Positions 1-10,593 of a DNA stretch of 59,777 nucleotides are shown here, one piece after another. A program made the translations under genes and the position numbers. This DNA is from an uncultured Methanobrevibacter sp. (GTDB taxonomy: Archaea > Methanobacteriota > Methanobacteria > Methanobacteriales > Methanobacteriaceae): positions 1 through 59,777 of the forward strand of contig NZ_CADAJR010000008.1 in assembly GCF_902788255.1 (NCBI RefSeq), written 5' to 3'. The notes under the pieces were generated by a model that was given only the letters and a program-made list of their open reading frames with translations, did no database searches and had not been told where the DNA came from. Position 1 is the first letter of the stretch; each line of letters begins with the position of its first letter.

Positions 1-499
1 TTTGTTTTGATACTGGACATATTAATATATTAGCTCCACTTAATATATTAATTTTACTGCTTTTAAATTAAAAATAAAGAAAAAATAGAACGAAAAAAAA
101 TTTGTGACTCAAAAACTAGCGAAAATTCAAATCACACAAGTTTTTGAAAGAGACTAAAAAAATTATTTTTTTTATATCTATTTGTAAATTAATTTTAAAA
201 ATGGTATTCAATTTGTTTAAATATATGCTTTTGCTAATTATTATATAAATATAACAAAGTTATTCATTTTTATGTTCAATAAAATAACTTTAAACTTTTC
301 GAAAACTGGAAATTATTCGATTGAAAATATCATGAATGTATAAAAAAATCATATTGGACTTGTTGAAACTGCAGATATATTTGTTTATAATAATGAAAAT
401 TTAAAAAAGATTTCAAAATGTGAATTTTTCATAACCATTATATTAGAAGATATACAAAAATTAAATTATAAATATATAATTGGATATTAGGTGTAGTAA
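1..499. other. A+T-rich intergenic region upstream of glyA
   Basis: No complete gene is visible. The stretch is extremely A+T-rich. Near the left edge an 11-bp self-complementary word, TTAATATATTA, occurs twice (22-32 and 40-50), separated by 7 bases. A reading frame without a start codon is open just before glyA and is listed separately. TATA-like sequence around 470-480 and a GGTG at about 490-493 probably serve glyA. Confidence 0.5.
344..490 (+). pseudogene. possible decayed gene fragment
   Basis: A frame of 48 codons is open between TAA at 341-343 and TAG at 488-490, with no ATG, GTG or TTG near its beginning. The translation (for example NHIGLVETADIFVYNNENLK) has a protein-like mix of residues rather than a pure Lys/Asn/Ile run. 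I recognise no family. It could be the 3' remnant of a lost gene or chance openness in A+T-rich DNA; the second is about as likely. Confidence 0.2.
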
Positions 500-1768
500 A
501 TGACTAATTATCATGACGAAATTTTAAACTTTGAGAAAATAGCAAAAGAACATACTCAATATATGAGAAACAGTGTTAACTTAATCGCTTCCGAAAACGT
601 TACAAGTGTAGAAGTAACAGAAGCTTTAGCAACTGATTTTGCACACAGATATGCTGAAGGTCAGGCATTTGAAAGATTCTACGAAGGATGTCAATTTGTA
701 GATTTAGTAGAGGACAAGACCAAAAAACTGTCCTGTGAAGTATACGACTGTGACTATGCAAACGTTCAACCTGTTTCCGGTGTAACCGCAAACCTTGCAG
801 CATTTTTCGGTTTTGCAAAACCTGGTGAAAAGGTAATGGCTCTTGAAGTACCTTCAGGCGGTCACATTTCCCACGCAGACGTAAGTGCAGCAGGTATTCG
901 CGGACTCAAAACTGTTTTCCACCCACTTGACAAAAACGTAATGAACATTGACATTGATGCAATGAACAAAAAGATTTTAGAGGAAAAACCAAAAATCGTC
1001 TTATTCGGTGGAAGCTTATTCTTATTCCCACACCCAATTAAAGAAGCTCGTGAAGCAGCTGATGAAGTCGGTGCAACAATAATGTATGACGGTGCACACG
1101 TTCTCGGTTTAATTGCAGGTGGACAATTCCAGCAACCTTTAAAAGAAGGAGCAGACCTTATGATGGGAAGTACCCACAAGACATTCCCTGGTCCACAAGG
1201 TGGAATCATCCTTTCACACAAGGAAAATGAGGAAATCATCGACAATGCGGTATTCCCTGGTGTAGTAAGTAACCACCACTTGCACCACCTGTTAGGTTTA
1301 GGTATTGCAACCGCTGAAATGCTTGAATTCGGTGAAGCATACGCAAAACAAACCATTAAAAACGCACAGGCTCTTGGTCAGGCAATGTATGAGTTAGGAT
1401 TTGACGTATTATGTGAAGATTTAGGATTTACCCAGTCCCACCAAATCGCTGTTGACTTAAGCTCAATCAGATCAGCATCCGACATCGCTAAAGAACTGGC
1501 TGACAACAACGTTATCCTAAACAAAAACCTCCTTCCTGGAGACAACCGTGACAACTCCGATGACCCATCAGGTATCCGTATCGGTACCCAGGAAATTACA
1601 AGAAGAGGTCTTAAAGAAAAAGAAATGGAAGAAGTCGCTCAGTTCATCAAACGTGTTGCAGTCGACAAGGAAGACATCGCTGATGAAGTTGCTGAATTCA
1701 TGAACCAATACACAACCTTAGATTACGCATTCTCCGACAGGGATGCTTACGAATATCACAGATTATAG
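500..1768 (+). CDS. glyA: serine hydroxymethyltransferase
   Basis: PLP-dependent enzyme interconverting serine and glycine while passing the one-carbon unit to a pterin carrier; in methanogens this is expected to be tetrahydromethanopterin rather than folate. The 422-residue protein begins the conserved core with NLIASENV (residues 27-34), has a His-rich GGHISH region, and carries the PLP lysine in [13 protein letters not shown] (Lys about 227). The length and the divergent N-terminus fit the archaeal branch. A GGTG motif lies 7-10 bases before the ATG. The next gene, a DmrX-like flavoprotein also tied to methanopterin chemistry, starts 5 bases after the stop, so the two are probably co-transcribed. 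Confidence 0.95.
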   Translation: MTNYHDEILNFEKIAKEHTQYMRNSVNLIASENVTSVEVTEALATDFAHRYAEGQAFERFYEGCQFVDLVEDKTKKLSCEVYDCDYANVQPVSGVTANLAAFFGFAKPGEKVMALEVPSGGHISHADVSAAGIRGLKTVFHPLDKNVMNIDIDAMNKKILEEKPKIVLFGGSLFLFPHPIKEAREAADEVGATIMYDGAHVLGLIAGGQFQQPLKEGADLMMGSTHKTFPGPQGGIILSHKENEEIIDNAVFPGVVSNHHLHHLLGLGIATAEMLEFGEAYAKQTIKNAQALGQAMYELGFDVLCEDLGFTQSHQIAVDLSSIRSASDIAKELADNNVILNKNLLPGDNRDNSDDPSGIRIGTQEITRRGLKEKEMEEVAQFIKRVAVDKEDIADEVAEFMNQYTTLDYAFSDRDAYEYHRL

Positions 1769-1773
1769 ATAAC

Positions 1774-2466
1774 ATGAGAATAGCTTTCGCATTTACTGGA
1801 GCGGGTCATTTACTCCGTGAATCAGTACAAGTTGCTTTGAAGTTAGCAAAAGAACATGAAGTTACAGTATTTCTTTCAGGAGCTGCCGAAGAAGTTCTTA
1901 AGATGTATGGACTTTATGAAAGTGTCGTCAACATAACCGGCGGCAAATACCGTGAACTTGCCACTGATTCAAACCAAAAATTTTCATATCCAATTACAGG
2001 TCGTCTGTCTTTAGGCAAATATGACCTCCTTATAGTTTCACCTGCTACGGCAAATACCGTTTCAAAAATCGTTTATGGAATAGCGGATACTCTGGTCACC
2101 AATGCGGTCGCCCAGGCAGGTAAAGGTGCCGTACCGGTATACATGGTTCCAGTTGACATTCATCCGGGACCGATTGACACCGTGCTTCCATCAAAAATGG
2201 AACTGTCAAAATGTGAAGGCTGTGACGATTGTGTTGCCGCACTGGTGTGTGAACAGGGTGCAATCATTCCCCACTCAGAGATAGACCTTACCAAATGCAT
2301 CGGCTGCGGATTGTGCAGAAACTCATGTCCGAATGATGCAATCTCAGAAGGAAAAATCATCACAATCTATATGAGGGATATCGATATTGAAAATACCCGA
2401 AAGCTTGAAAGTATTGACGATATCAGGATATTCGAAAATCCGGAAGATATTTTAGATCAAATCTAA
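1774..2466 (+). CDS. archaeal flavoprotein, DmrX-like (MJ0208 family), with C-terminal ferredoxin domain
   Basis: Residues 1-135 form a flavodoxin-like, FMN-binding flavoprotein fold (start IAFAFTGAGHLL; SPATANTVSKIVYGIADTL typical of the phosphopantothenoylcysteine decarboxylase-like family). It is followed by two iron-sulfur motifs, CEGCDDCVAALVCEQGA and CIGCGLCRNSCP, enough for two [4Fe-4S] clusters. Family knowledge: members include dihydromethanopterin reductase (acceptor) of Methanosarcina, which finishes methanopterin synthesis. Position 5 bases behind glyA, whose product uses the reduced pterin, supports this role, but the MJ0208 group is not fully characterised. The 3' end overlaps the convergent DUF192 gene by 15 bases. 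Confidence 0.75.
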   Translation: MRIAFAFTGAGHLLRESVQVALKLAKEHEVTVFLSGAAEEVLKMYGLYESVVNITGGKYRELATDSNQKFSYPITGRLSLGKYDLLIVSPATANTVSKIVYGIADTLVTNAVAQAGKGAVPVYMVPVDIHPGPIDTVLPSKMELSKCEGCDDCVAALVCEQGAIIPHSEIDLTKCIGCGLCRNSCPNDAISEGKIITIYMRDIDIENTRKLESIDDIRIFENPEDILDQI

Positions 2467-2742
2467 CTTATCTCCAATATTTAATTTTAACTTGTTTTTT
2501 CTTGTTTCAAGAATATATTTTGCCCGTTTTTTTGGCTTATAGAATCTCCATGGCCTTAAGGTGACCTTATCATAAACAGTCTTGTTTTCATCGATAAAGT
2601 AAACGTCTATGGCAAATCTCATGAACATGGTGTGGATTGAGGAGTCAGTGAGGTCTGTAAACAGCATCCCCTTTTCAAATTGTTTTTTGCCCATCAAACC
2701 TTTAAAACGTTTAAAAAAAGTATCTGCATAAATTATTTCCAT
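2452..2742 (-). CDS. DUF192 family protein
   Basis: A 96-residue protein with the DUF192 signatures RFKGLMGKK near residue 12, HTMFMRFAIDVYFID in the middle and the closing stretch where homologues end with ILE...G....G.....I. Family function is unknown; structures show a small beta barrel and bacterial members are often secreted, but no signal peptide is visible here. No clear ribosome-binding site precedes the ATG. Its last 15 bases overlap the end of the convergent flavoprotein gene. Confidence 0.8.
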   Translation of the reverse strand: MEIIYADTFFKRFKGLMGKKQFEKGMLFTDLTDSSIHTMFMRFAIDVYFIDENKTVYDKVTLRPWRFYKPKKRAKYILETRKNKLKLNIGDKLDLI

Positions 2743-2796
2743 AAAAAAATATTATATTTTGCAGTATATAAGTTTTTAACAAGTTTAAAGCAATAT

Positions 2797-3474
2797 TTAC
2801 TTTAAACCGCCAAAACCATATGATTTTGATTGGACATCGCCCTCGTTAAAGTCTTTAAGGGCTGTTTCAAACTCTTCTGTTGAAAACACTCCCGGGATGA
2901 TGAGCCTTTCTTCATTTTTGGTTAATATAAAACATGGTGTTGCGGTGATTCCATGAATGAGGGCCTCGTCCTTGTCGAGTTCCACCTCAATGTTGTAATA
3001 GTTGTTGTCAAGAATCTTGTTGGCGTCAAATTCATCTATTCCGCATGAGATTGCAATTTCCTTTAAAATCTTATTGTCTGCAATGTTTTTGTTTTCAACA
3101 AAGTTTGCATGAAATATTTTTTCAACAAGGCATGACATAGCGTCTGGATGGTTGGCCTGGACATATTTGCAGATTCTATGTGCGTCCTTGGAACTTCTTA
3201 GGGTCATGTCCCTGAAACTCAGTTTTAAACCGTCATCTGAAGCTATCTTTTCTATTTCAGCAATTTTTTCCAAAGCCTCATCAGATGAAATGTCAAACTT
3301 CTCGGCGTATCTCTCAACGGCCCCGATGCTGGCCTTTCCTGTCAGCGGTTCGAGTTCAAAGGATTTCATTTCCCATTCTACATCCAGTTTCTGATTTGCA
3401 ACTGCCTTTTTGATTCTTTCAAGTCCTATGTATGAATAGGGACAGTTAAAATCGATTAAGTATAGTATATTCAT
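2797..3474 (-). CDS. DsbA-family (FrnE-like) thioredoxin-fold protein
   Basis: The 225-residue protein begins LIDFNCPYSYIGLERI, the DsbA/FrnE active-site region, but the motif is C-P-Y-S with one cysteine (Cys11), so a classic dithiol redox reaction is unlikely. The cis-proline loop is seen as GITATPCFI, and the helical insertion typical of the family lies between. There is no signal peptide, so the protein is cytoplasmic. Substrates are unknown; glutathione-S-transferase-like or monothiol activity are alternatives. Its ATG overlaps the stop codon (ATGA) of a 36-codon frame upstream, which suggests coupled translation. Confidence 0.75.
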   Translation of the reverse strand: MNILYLIDFNCPYSYIGLERIKKAVANQKLDVEWEMKSFELEPLTGKASIGAVERYAEKFDISSDEALEKIAEIEKIASDDGLKLSFRDMTLRSSKDAHRICKYVQANHPDAMSCLVEKIFHANFVENKNIADNKILKEIAISCGIDEFDANKILDNNYYNIEVELDKDEALIHGITATPCFILTKNEERLIIPGVFSTEEFETALKDFNEGDVQSKSYGFGGLK

Positions 3475-3581
3475 TTTTCATCTTCTTTTTTCTTTTGTTT
3501 GTCCTTTTTATAGATTTTGTAGAGTTTTATGCAATTGTCTACAACCTTAAAAAGTGAATTGTATTTTCTGTGAAAACTCAT
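3471..3581 (-). CDS. possible 36-residue basic protein
   Basis: A short frame (MSFHRKYNSLFKVVDNCI..., very Lys-rich at the C-terminus) ends in a TGA that overlaps the ATG of the DsbA-like gene by 4 bases, the usual arrangement of translationally coupled genes. No strong ribosome-binding site precedes it, so it may be leaderless or simply part of the leader. No family is recognised. The tail of lysines and glutamates could also be chance reading of A-rich DNA. Confidence 0.35.
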   Translation of the reverse strand: MSFHRKYNSLFKVVDNCIKLYKIYKKDKQKKKEDEK

Positions 3582-3955
3582 AGTCTTATATTTAATTCTG
3601 CCCAATATTTAACCTTTGGTTTTTAATAATTTGAAAAAATCTGGCAAGTGATATATATTCCATTTTTATTTAGATTTCAAAATCATCTATCCTTCATGTT
3701 AATTAAAAGTTCAATCAAAATAACATGAGTTTCTCATGTAACCATCAAGATAAATCATCGGCAATTCATTTAAATTAATAGAAAAAGGCAATCCATTTGT
3801 TGATTTGGGTTGTTTATCATAACCTTTATTTATAATCTTAAACAAAAAGATACATATTATAAATTATTAAAAAATTTGTGTTAATAACATGTAAATCGGT
3901 CTCTAAAAAAGGAGATTTTTATTACACATTTAATTTTAATTTTAGAGGAGTTAAA
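3582..3955. other. intergenic region before ileS
   Basis: Apart from the short frame to its left, no gene is seen. It holds a 17-bp palindrome, ACATGAG-TTT-CTCATGT (3723-3739), and likely TATA boxes for ileS near 3823-3834 and 3848-3858. The transcript leader can fold AATC..TCTC against GAGATT around 3894-3917, just before the GAGGAG ribosome-binding site at 3945-3950. Confidence 0.45.
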
Positions 3956-6900
3956 ATGCCAATCAAAGAGGCAGATAAATCATACAATCATGAAAAGATA
4001 GAAAAAAAAGTTCAAAAATTCTGGAAAGAAGAAGACACTTTTAAAAAGGTAAACGAACTTAGAGAACAAGGCCCAAGATATTCATTTTTAGACGGTCCGC
4101 CATACTGTAGCGGAAAAATCCACTTGGGAACAGCATGGAACAAGATCATCAAGGATTCATACCTTAGATACAAATCCATGAACGGATTCAGCCTAAGAAG
4201 ACAGGCTGGTTGGGATATGCACGGTCTTCCTATTGAAAATAAGGTTGAACACATCATGGGAATCCAATCCAAGCAGGAAATCGAGGAAGAAATCGGAATC
4301 GACAAATTCGTAGACAAATGTAAGGAATTTGCAATCGAAAACAAAATCGCAATGGAAGATGAATTCGACCAATTGGGTGTTTGGATGGACTGGGACGACC
4401 CTTACATGACACTTGATCCTAAATACATGGAATCCTCATGGTGGATGCTTAAAAGGGCAAACGAACAGGACTTGCTTGTAAACGACCAAAGGGTAATCAG
4501 CTGGTGTCCGCACTGTGGAACAGCTCTTGCGGCAGCTGAAATCGAATATGAGGAAAAAGTGGACCCATCCATTTACATCAAATTCCCTGTTCAGGGAGAG
4601 GAAAATACATATTTCCTTGTATGGACCACCACTCCATGGACATTGCCTGCAAACCTTGCAATCTGTGTAAACCCTGAATTCGAGTATGTTTATGTTGAAA
4701 AAGATGGTGAAACCTACATTTTAGCCGAAAACCTCATGGAGGACGTTTTAGGAAAACAGGTCAAAATCCACAGAACCAAAATCCCTGCAGAAAACGAGGA
4801 TGAGGAAGACCAAGTTATTGAAGAAAAAGAAGTAATGTATGATATTGTCAAAACCGTAAAGGGTGAAGACTTAGTCGGTCTCGCTTACGATTACATTTTG
4901 GCTGATGAAATTCCAAAACAGATGGAATTCGACTCCGAAATCGAAAAAGTTCACACAATCCTACCTGGTGACCATGTCGAGCTTGGTGAAGGTACCGGTC
5001 TGGTACATACCGCTCCTGGACACGGTCCTGACGACTTTGAAGTAGGACATGCAAACGGACTTCCGATATTCTGTCCTGTAGGTGAAGACGGATGCTTCAC
5101 TGAAGATGCGGGCAAATATGTCGGCAAGTTCACAAAAGATGAAAATCAAAAGATCATTGAAGATTTACAAGCTAAAAACCTTATGTACAGGGTTGAAACC
5201 ATTGAACACAGGTACGGTGTCTGCTGGAGATGTAAGACTCCTATCATCTACCGTGCAACAAAACAATGGTTCCTTAAGGTAACCGACATCAAACAGAAAA
5301 TGCTTGATGAAATCGAAAAGGTAGAATGGATACCTAAATGGGCCGGTGAAGGAAGGTTCCATGACTGGGTGGACAATGCACGTGACTGGACAATCTCAAG
5401 ACAGAGATACTGGGGTATACCGATACCCATCTGGGAATGTCCTGACTGTGGTGAAATAAAAGTAATCGGTTCTCTTAAGGAGTTAAAAGAAGAGTCATTA
5501 AATGACATTAACGTTTCAGACTCAGAACTCATACACAGGCCATACGTTGATGAGGTCGAAGTAAAATGTGACAAGTGCGGAAGCACAATCAAAAGGATTC
5601 CTGACGTGCTGGACGTATGGATCGATTCCGGTGTGGCCGGTTGGGCATCACTCTACTATCCAGAAGAAAAGGAAAAATTCGAAGACTGGTTCCCATATGA
5701 CTTCATTACAGAAGGTCACGACCAGACAAGGGGATGGTTCTACTCACAGCTCGGTACAGGTGTAATTTCAATGGGTCAAAGCCCATACAAGAAAGTTCTC
5801 ATGCACGGATTCGTGCTTGATGAAAACGGAAACAAGATGTCCAAGTCACTGGGTAATGTTGTCGCTCCTGAAGAGGTCATTGAAAAATACGGAGCTGACG
5901 TTTTAAGGTTCTACCTCCTCTGGGCTTCAAAACCATGGGATGACCTTAAATTTGTATGGGAAGAGCTGTTAAACATCAACAAGATGTTCAACATTCTATG
6001 GAACGTATACGTATTTTCAACAACCTACATGTCACTTGACGAGTTCAACCCAATCGGATTGGGTGAAGATGACATGATTTTACGCTCAGAAGATAAATGG
6101 ATTATCTCAAAGGCGAACAGTTTGATTAAGGAGGTTGCTGAAGACCTTGACAATCTCTTCTTCCATAAGGCAACCCGTAAAATCAACAATTTCATACTTG
6201 AAGACTTAAGCCGCTGGTATGTAAGGCTCATCCGTGGAAGGACATGGGTTGAAAGCGATGATCCGGACAAACTCGGAGCATACTACAGTCTATACACAGC
6301 GCTTGTTAAACTTATTACAGTATTATGTCCGATAGCACCTCACGTATCAGAGGAAATCTATGAAAACCTTGTAAAAGGAGTAAACCCTGAAGCTCCGGAA
6401 AGCATTCACATGCTGGACTGGGGATATGATGAGGATGCAATCGATGCAGAGCTTGAAGCCAAGATGGATGTGGCACGTGAGGTCATTGAAGCGTCAATCA
6501 AGGCAAGGGACATGGCACAGTACAAGCTCAGATGGCCGGTTTCAGACATTACCGTCGTATCTGAAGATGAAGATGTATTGAAGGCCATTGAAGACTTGAC
6601 CGACATCATCAAGGACCAATCAAATACCAAAGACGTCCTGTGCGCAAGCGAATTCGAAAAATTGTCATACAATGCAAAACCTAACCTAAAGATTTTAGGA
6701 CCTAAACTCAAAGGTGACATGGGTAAGGTAGTCAAAGGCCTGAAACAGGCTGACGGTAACCAAATAAAAGCCGACCTTGAAGCTAACGGTACAGTGACAA
6801 TTGAAGGAATAGAACTTAATGCCGAAGAGGTACTGTTTGATTCCGAATTGCCTGACGATTTCGTTTCATCAGAATTTGAGGGCGGAAACGTATTCGTAAA

Positions 6901-7195
6901 TACAAATGTCACCCTCGAAATCAGACAGGAGGCTATGGCACGTGAACTTATAAGAAGGGTTCAGGACATGAGAAAGGACCTTGACCTTGACGTTGAGGCA
7001 AACATCAATGTTGATGTCGAAACTTCAGCTGAGTTCAAGGACCTGATCGTACCGCAGTCAGAAATGATTTCCCATGAGATAAGGGCTAAAAGCTTGATTA
7101 TAACCGACACAGAAGAATGCAGTAAAGATTCTAAAGATTATACCAAAGAATGGGATATTGAAGGAGAAAAAGTAATTATTTCAATTAAAAATTAA
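3956..7195 (+). CDS. ileS: isoleucyl-tRNA synthetase
   Basis: Class I aminoacyl-tRNA synthetase charging tRNA-Ile. The 1079-residue protein has the HIGH-type signature HLGT (residues 56-59), a CP1 editing domain containing [13 protein letters not shown], zinc-type pairs CPHCG, CPDCG and CDKCG, the signature KMSKS at about residues 626-630, and the anticodon-binding and C-terminal domains of the long archaeal/eukaryal type. An open frame extends 26 codons upstream, but the start at [10 protein letters not shown] is chosen because GAGGAG (3945-3950) lies 5 bases before it and homologues start there. The gene is preceded by a long intergenic region with a palindrome and followed 10 bases later by purL. 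Confidence 0.97.
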   Translation: MPIKEADKSYNHEKIEKKVQKFWKEEDTFKKVNELREQGPRYSFLDGPPYCSGKIHLGTAWNKIIKDSYLRYKSMNGFSLRRQAGWDMHGLPIENKVEHIMGIQSKQEIEEEIGIDKFVDKCKEFAIENKIAMEDEFDQLGVWMDWDDPYMTLDPKYMESSWWMLKRANEQDLLVNDQRVISWCPHCGTALAAAEIEYEEKVDPSIYIKFPVQGEENTYFLVWTTTPWTLPANLAICVNPEFEYVYVEKDGETYILAENLMEDVLGKQVKIHRTKIPAENEDEEDQVIEEKEVMYDIVKTVKGEDLVGLAYDYILADEIPKQMEFDSEIEKVHTILPGDHVELGEGTGLVHTAPGHGPDDFEVGHANGLPIFCPVGEDGCFTEDAGKYVGKFTKDENQKIIEDLQAKNLMYRVETIEHRYGVCWRCKTPIIYRATKQWFLKVTDIKQKMLDEIEKVEWIPKWAGEGRFHDWVDNARDWTISRQRYWGIPIPIWECPDCGEIKVIGSLKELKEESLNDINVSDSELIHRPYVDEVEVKCDKCGSTIKRIPDVLDVWIDSGVAGWASLYYPEEKEKFEDWFPYDFITEGHDQTRGWFYSQLGTGVISMGQSPYKKVLMHGFVLDENGNKMSKSLGNVVAPEEVIEKYGADVLRFYLLWASKPWDDLKFVWEELLNINKMFNILWNVYVFSTTYMSLDEFNPIGLGEDDMILRSEDKWIISKANSLIKEVAEDLDNLFFHKATRKINNFILEDLSRWYVRLIRGRTWVESDDPDKLGAYYSLYTALVKLITVLCPIAPHVSEEIYENLVKGVNPEAPESIHMLDWGYDEDAIDAELEAKMDVAREVIEASIKARDMAQYKLRWPVSDITVVSEDEDVLKAIEDLTDIIKDQSNTKDVLCASEFEKLSYNAKPNLKILGPKLKGDMGKVVKGLKQADGNQIKADLEANGTVTIEGIELNAEEVLFDSELPDDFVSSEFEGGNVFVNTNVTLEIRQEAMARELIRRVQDMRKDLDLDVEANINVDVETSAEFKDLIVPQSEMISHEIRAKSLIITDTEECSKDSKDYTKEWDIEGEKVIISIKN

Positions 7196-7205
7196 GGGTG
7201 TTAAA

Positions 7206-9347
7206 ATGACTTTAGCTGACTCTGAAATAGAATATATTGAAGGAATCCTCGGAAGGAAGATGAATGAGCTGGAAGAAGGAATGCTTGACGTAATGTTTTC
7301 AGAACATTGCTCATATAAAAGCAGCAGGCCTTTCCTAAGGGCTTTTCCAACCGAAGGGGAAAACATTATCTTGGGTCCGGGAGACGATGCCGGACTTGTA
7401 AGTGTAACCGACAAGTATGCACTGGCAGTTGGAATGGAATCACACAACCACCCATCAGCTATTGAACCATACGGTGGAGCAGGTACAGGAATCGGCGGTA
7501 TCTTAAGGGATATCATTTCAATGGGTGCAATGCCAATAGCACTTCTTGATTCCCTAAGGTTCGGTCCGTTGGAAGAGGACCAGAAGTCAAGATATCTTTT
7601 CGAACATGTTGTCAAAGGTATTTCCGACTATGGTAACCGTGTTGGTGTTCCTACAGTTGCGGGTGAAATAGAATTCGACGAATCATTCAGAACAAACCCT
7701 CTGGTCAACGTAATGTGTGTAGGTCTTGTCGAAAAGGACAAGATTGTAAGGGCACAGGCACCTAACCACGGCGACGTGTTCCTGCTTATGGGAGGAACAA
7801 CTGGTCGTGACGGAATTCATGGTGTAACATTCGCATCAGAAGAACTGACCTCTGATTCAGAAACCGAAGACAGGCCTGCTGTACAGGTTGCCGATCCTTT
7901 CACAAAGAAAAGGGTATTGGAAGCTTCACTTGAGATTCTTGAAAAGATCAATGTCAGCGGTGTAAAGGACCTTGGTGGAGGAGGTCTCACCTGCTGTATT
8001 TCAGAACTTGTTGATGCATCCGAAAACGGAGCGCTTGTTGACCTTCGTGCAATTCCTTTAAGGGAAACCGGAATGACTCCATATGAAATAATGCTTTCAG
8101 AGTCACAGGAACGTATGGTGTTCGTAATTAACCCTGATGATGTTGAACTTGCCCAAAAGATTTGTGACAAACACGAAATCGTATCCTCAGTAATCGGTGA
8201 GGTAATTGAGGGAAACAACATGATAATTTCAGACGATGGTGAGGAAATTGCAAACCTCCCTACAATATTGCTTGCAGACCCACCTTCAATCGACAGGCCA
8301 CTTGCAGAAATACCTGAGGACACAGAGCCTGTTATAGTTAAGGATCCTCCTTTACACGATTCCATACCAAAACTTTTGGCATCTCCAAACATCGCATCAA
8401 AGGAATGGGTATACAAACAGTACGACCATGAGGTTCAGGTAAGAACAGTCGTAAAGCCTGGTGATGATGCTGCAGTGCTCAGAATCGATGAAAACACAGC
8501 TGTCGCACTCACTACTGATTCAAACACAATCCACACCAAACTCTCCCCATTTGACGGGGCTGGAGGATGTGTTGCAGAGGCTATCCGTAATGTGATTTCA
8601 ATGGGAGCAACCCCATATGCGGTTGTTGACTGTCTTAACTTCGGTAACCCTGAAACCCCTGAAATATTATGGCAGTTCAAGACAGCAATCGAAGGTATGA
8701 GTCTTGTTGCTGAAAATTTCAATGCACCTGTCATCAGTGGTAACGTAAGTTTCTATAATGAGACCGAAGGAATTAAAATCAACCCTACACCTGCAGTAGG
8801 TGTAATCGGAGTTGAGGATATCGAAAACATAAGAACCCTTGACTTTAAAAACGAAGGGGACAAAATCATTTTAATCGGTAAAACCTACGATGAGCTTACA
8901 GGTTCAGAATACCACAGGGCCATTCACGGCATTGAAAAGGGTACCGCTCCAAGAATCAGGATTGATGAGGAAGTCGCAAACGGTCAGACAGTATTGAAAT
9001 TAATTGATGAGGATGCAAACAAGGACATCACTGCAGTTCACGACGTATCCGCAGGAGGTCTTGCCGTGGCACTCTCTGAAATGGTTATCAAATCAGGTCT
9101 CGGTTGTGAAGTTGAACTGAAAGATGATGAATTGGATAAGATTCAGTTGCTCTTCTCTGAAAGTCATGCAAGATACCTCATAACCGTCAAGGCCGATGCT
9201 GCTGATGACATCCTGTCAAAAATCGATGTACCTGCTGAAATAATCGGTGAGGTAAAAGGCACATCATTCATAGTCAACACTCATGAATTTACATTTGATG
9301 AGTTAAATGATGCATATCATGGCGTTATTGAAAAATACATGGCTTAA
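7206..9347 (+). CDS. purL: phosphoribosylformylglycinamidine synthase subunit PurL
   Basis: Synthetase subunit of the PurLQS complex, converting FGAR to FGAM with ATP and ammonia supplied by PurQ in de novo purine synthesis. At 713 residues it is the small, three-component type. The catalytic-region histidine is in [15 protein letters not shown] (His34). Two AIRS-like ATP-binding halves follow, marked by LGPGDDAG with [19 protein letters not shown] and later KPGDDAAVL with [16 protein letters not shown] ribosome-binding site precedes the ATG. It sits in a tight run with ileS upstream and moeA 12 bases downstream; purQ and purS are not in this window. Confidence 0.96.
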   Translation: MTLADSEIEYIEGILGRKMNELEEGMLDVMFSEHCSYKSSRPFLRAFPTEGENIILGPGDDAGLVSVTDKYALAVGMESHNHPSAIEPYGGAGTGIGGILRDIISMGAMPIALLDSLRFGPLEEDQKSRYLFEHVVKGISDYGNRVGVPTVAGEIEFDESFRTNPLVNVMCVGLVEKDKIVRAQAPNHGDVFLLMGGTTGRDGIHGVTFASEELTSDSETEDRPAVQVADPFTKKRVLEASLEILEKINVSGVKDLGGGGLTCCISELVDASENGALVDLRAIPLRETGMTPYEIMLSESQERMVFVINPDDVELAQKICDKHEIVSSVIGEVIEGNNMIISDDGEEIANLPTILLADPPSIDRPLAEIPEDTEPVIVKDPPLHDSIPKLLASPNIASKEWVYKQYDHEVQVRTVVKPGDDAAVLRIDENTAVALTTDSNTIHTKLSPFDGAGGCVAEAIRNVISMGATPYAVVDCLNFGNPETPEILWQFKTAIEGMSLVAENFNAPVISGNVSFYNETEGIKINPTPAVGVIGVEDIENIRTLDFKNEGDKIILIGKTYDELTGSEYHRAIHGIEKGTAPRIRIDEEVANGQTVLKLIDEDANKDITAVHDVSAGGLAVALSEMVIKSGLGCEVELKDDELDKIQLLFSESHARYLITVKADAADDILSKIDVPAEIIGEVKGTSFIVNTHEFTFDELNDAYHGVIEKYMA

Positions 9348-9359
9348 TTAGGTGTTTGG

Positions 9360-10577
9360 ATGTTTTTATCAAAACTTGATTCACTGTCTAACGCTACTAA
9401 GCTAATAAATGATAATCAAAGGCTTACCGAAACAGAAGAGATTTCCATTTATGAGGCTCACAAGAGGGTATTGGCTGAAGATATCATGGCATTTCATGAT
9501 TCCCCGCCATTTGACAAATCCGCCATGGACGGTTTTGCTTTAATTGCGGAAAATACTTTTGGTGCATCAAATTCAGCTCCTAAGCAATTAAAGATAATTG
9601 ATGCAATTGGTGCAGGGGATTTTTCATCCAAAAAGGTCGGTGAAAACGAGGCTATTGTCATAGCTACCGGAGCACCTATTCCTGAAGGTGCAAATGCGGT
9701 TTTAATGAAGGAGTACACAACAACCGACGGGGACGATTTGACAATATACTCTCAGGTCACTCCAGGTGAAAACGTTTCTCCAAAATCCGAGGATATTGAA
9801 AAGGGCCAAAAGATCCTTGACAAAAACACATTCATCAGGTATCAGGAATTGGGTTTGATTGCATCCGCCGGATACGATACCGTCAAGGTGTTCAAAAAGC
9901 CTAGGGTCAAAATTATCATAACAGGCAATGAGCTTGTCGAACCAACCAAGGAGGAAATCGACAAGGCCAAAATCATCAATTCCAATCAGTTTACCATTAA
10001 GGCAATGGTTGAGGATTCCGGTGCAATCTGTGATATAGGACATGCCGGAGATAGCTTCGATGAGGTTAAGGAGGCAGTCCTTGAGGCATCAAAGGAATAT
10101 GATGTCATCATGACCACCGGTGGAACAGCAATCAGTAAGGGTGATGTTGTTCTTGATGTGGTTGACGATTTGGGCGAGATTCTTTTCCATGGTGTTGCCA
10201 TTAGGCCGGGTAAGCCTGCAGGTGCGGGTATTGTCAACGGCAAAATGATTTTCACACTTTCAGGGCAGCCTGTTGCCGCAATGTCTCAGTTTGACATGTT
10301 TGCAAGGAAATACCTCTTTGAAATGCAGGGCAGATCATTTGATTTCCACATCGTTAAGAGAACCTCCCAGCTCAAGATACCTTCCCAGTTGGGACGTACC
10401 GATTTTATTCGTGCGGTTTCTGATGATGAGTATGCAAAGCATGTTCTCAACAGGGGTTCCGGTATAATTCGTTCAATGGTTGAGGCGAACAGCTATATCA
10501 TCATAGACGAAAATGATGAAGGATACCAGAAGGACGATATAGTTGATGTAGTCTTATTTGATTCATTACTTTGGTAG
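9360..10577 (+). CDS. moeA: molybdopterin molybdenumtransferase MoeA
   Basis: Inserts molybdenum or tungsten into the pterin cofactor, needed by formylmethanofuran and formate dehydrogenases. The 405-residue protein shows the MoeA N-terminal signature DSPPFDKSAMDGFAL, the ATGAPIPEGANAV loop, the MoCF-binding TTGGTAISKGD motif with GVAIRPGKPAGAG, and a C-terminal beta domain. It follows purL by 12 bases and precedes the M50 protease by 16. The moaC gene lies about 24 kb away, so cofactor genes are scattered. Confidence 0.93.
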   Translation: MFLSKLDSLSNATKLINDNQRLTETEEISIYEAHKRVLAEDIMAFHDSPPFDKSAMDGFALIAENTFGASNSAPKQLKIIDAIGAGDFSSKKVGENEAIVIATGAPIPEGANAVLMKEYTTTDGDDLTIYSQVTPGENVSPKSEDIEKGQKILDKNTFIRYQELGLIASAGYDTVKVFKKPRVKIIITGNELVEPTKEEIDKAKIINSNQFTIKAMVEDSGAICDIGHAGDSFDEVKEAVLEASKEYDVIMTTGGTAISKGDVVLDVVDDLGEILFHGVAIRPGKPAGAGIVNGKMIFTLSGQPVAAMSQFDMFARKYLFEMQGRSFDFHIVKRTSQLKIPSQLGRTDFIRAVSDDEYAKHVLNRGSGIIRSMVEANSYIIIDENDEGYQKDDIVDVVLFDSLLW

Positions 10578-10593
10578 TTAAAGAGGCATTTTA

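Noticed and set aside
3878-3955. N-terminal extension of ileS by 26 codons
   Set aside because: The extension is A+T-rich and unlike any IleRS, while GAGGAG lies exactly before the internal ATG at 3956.
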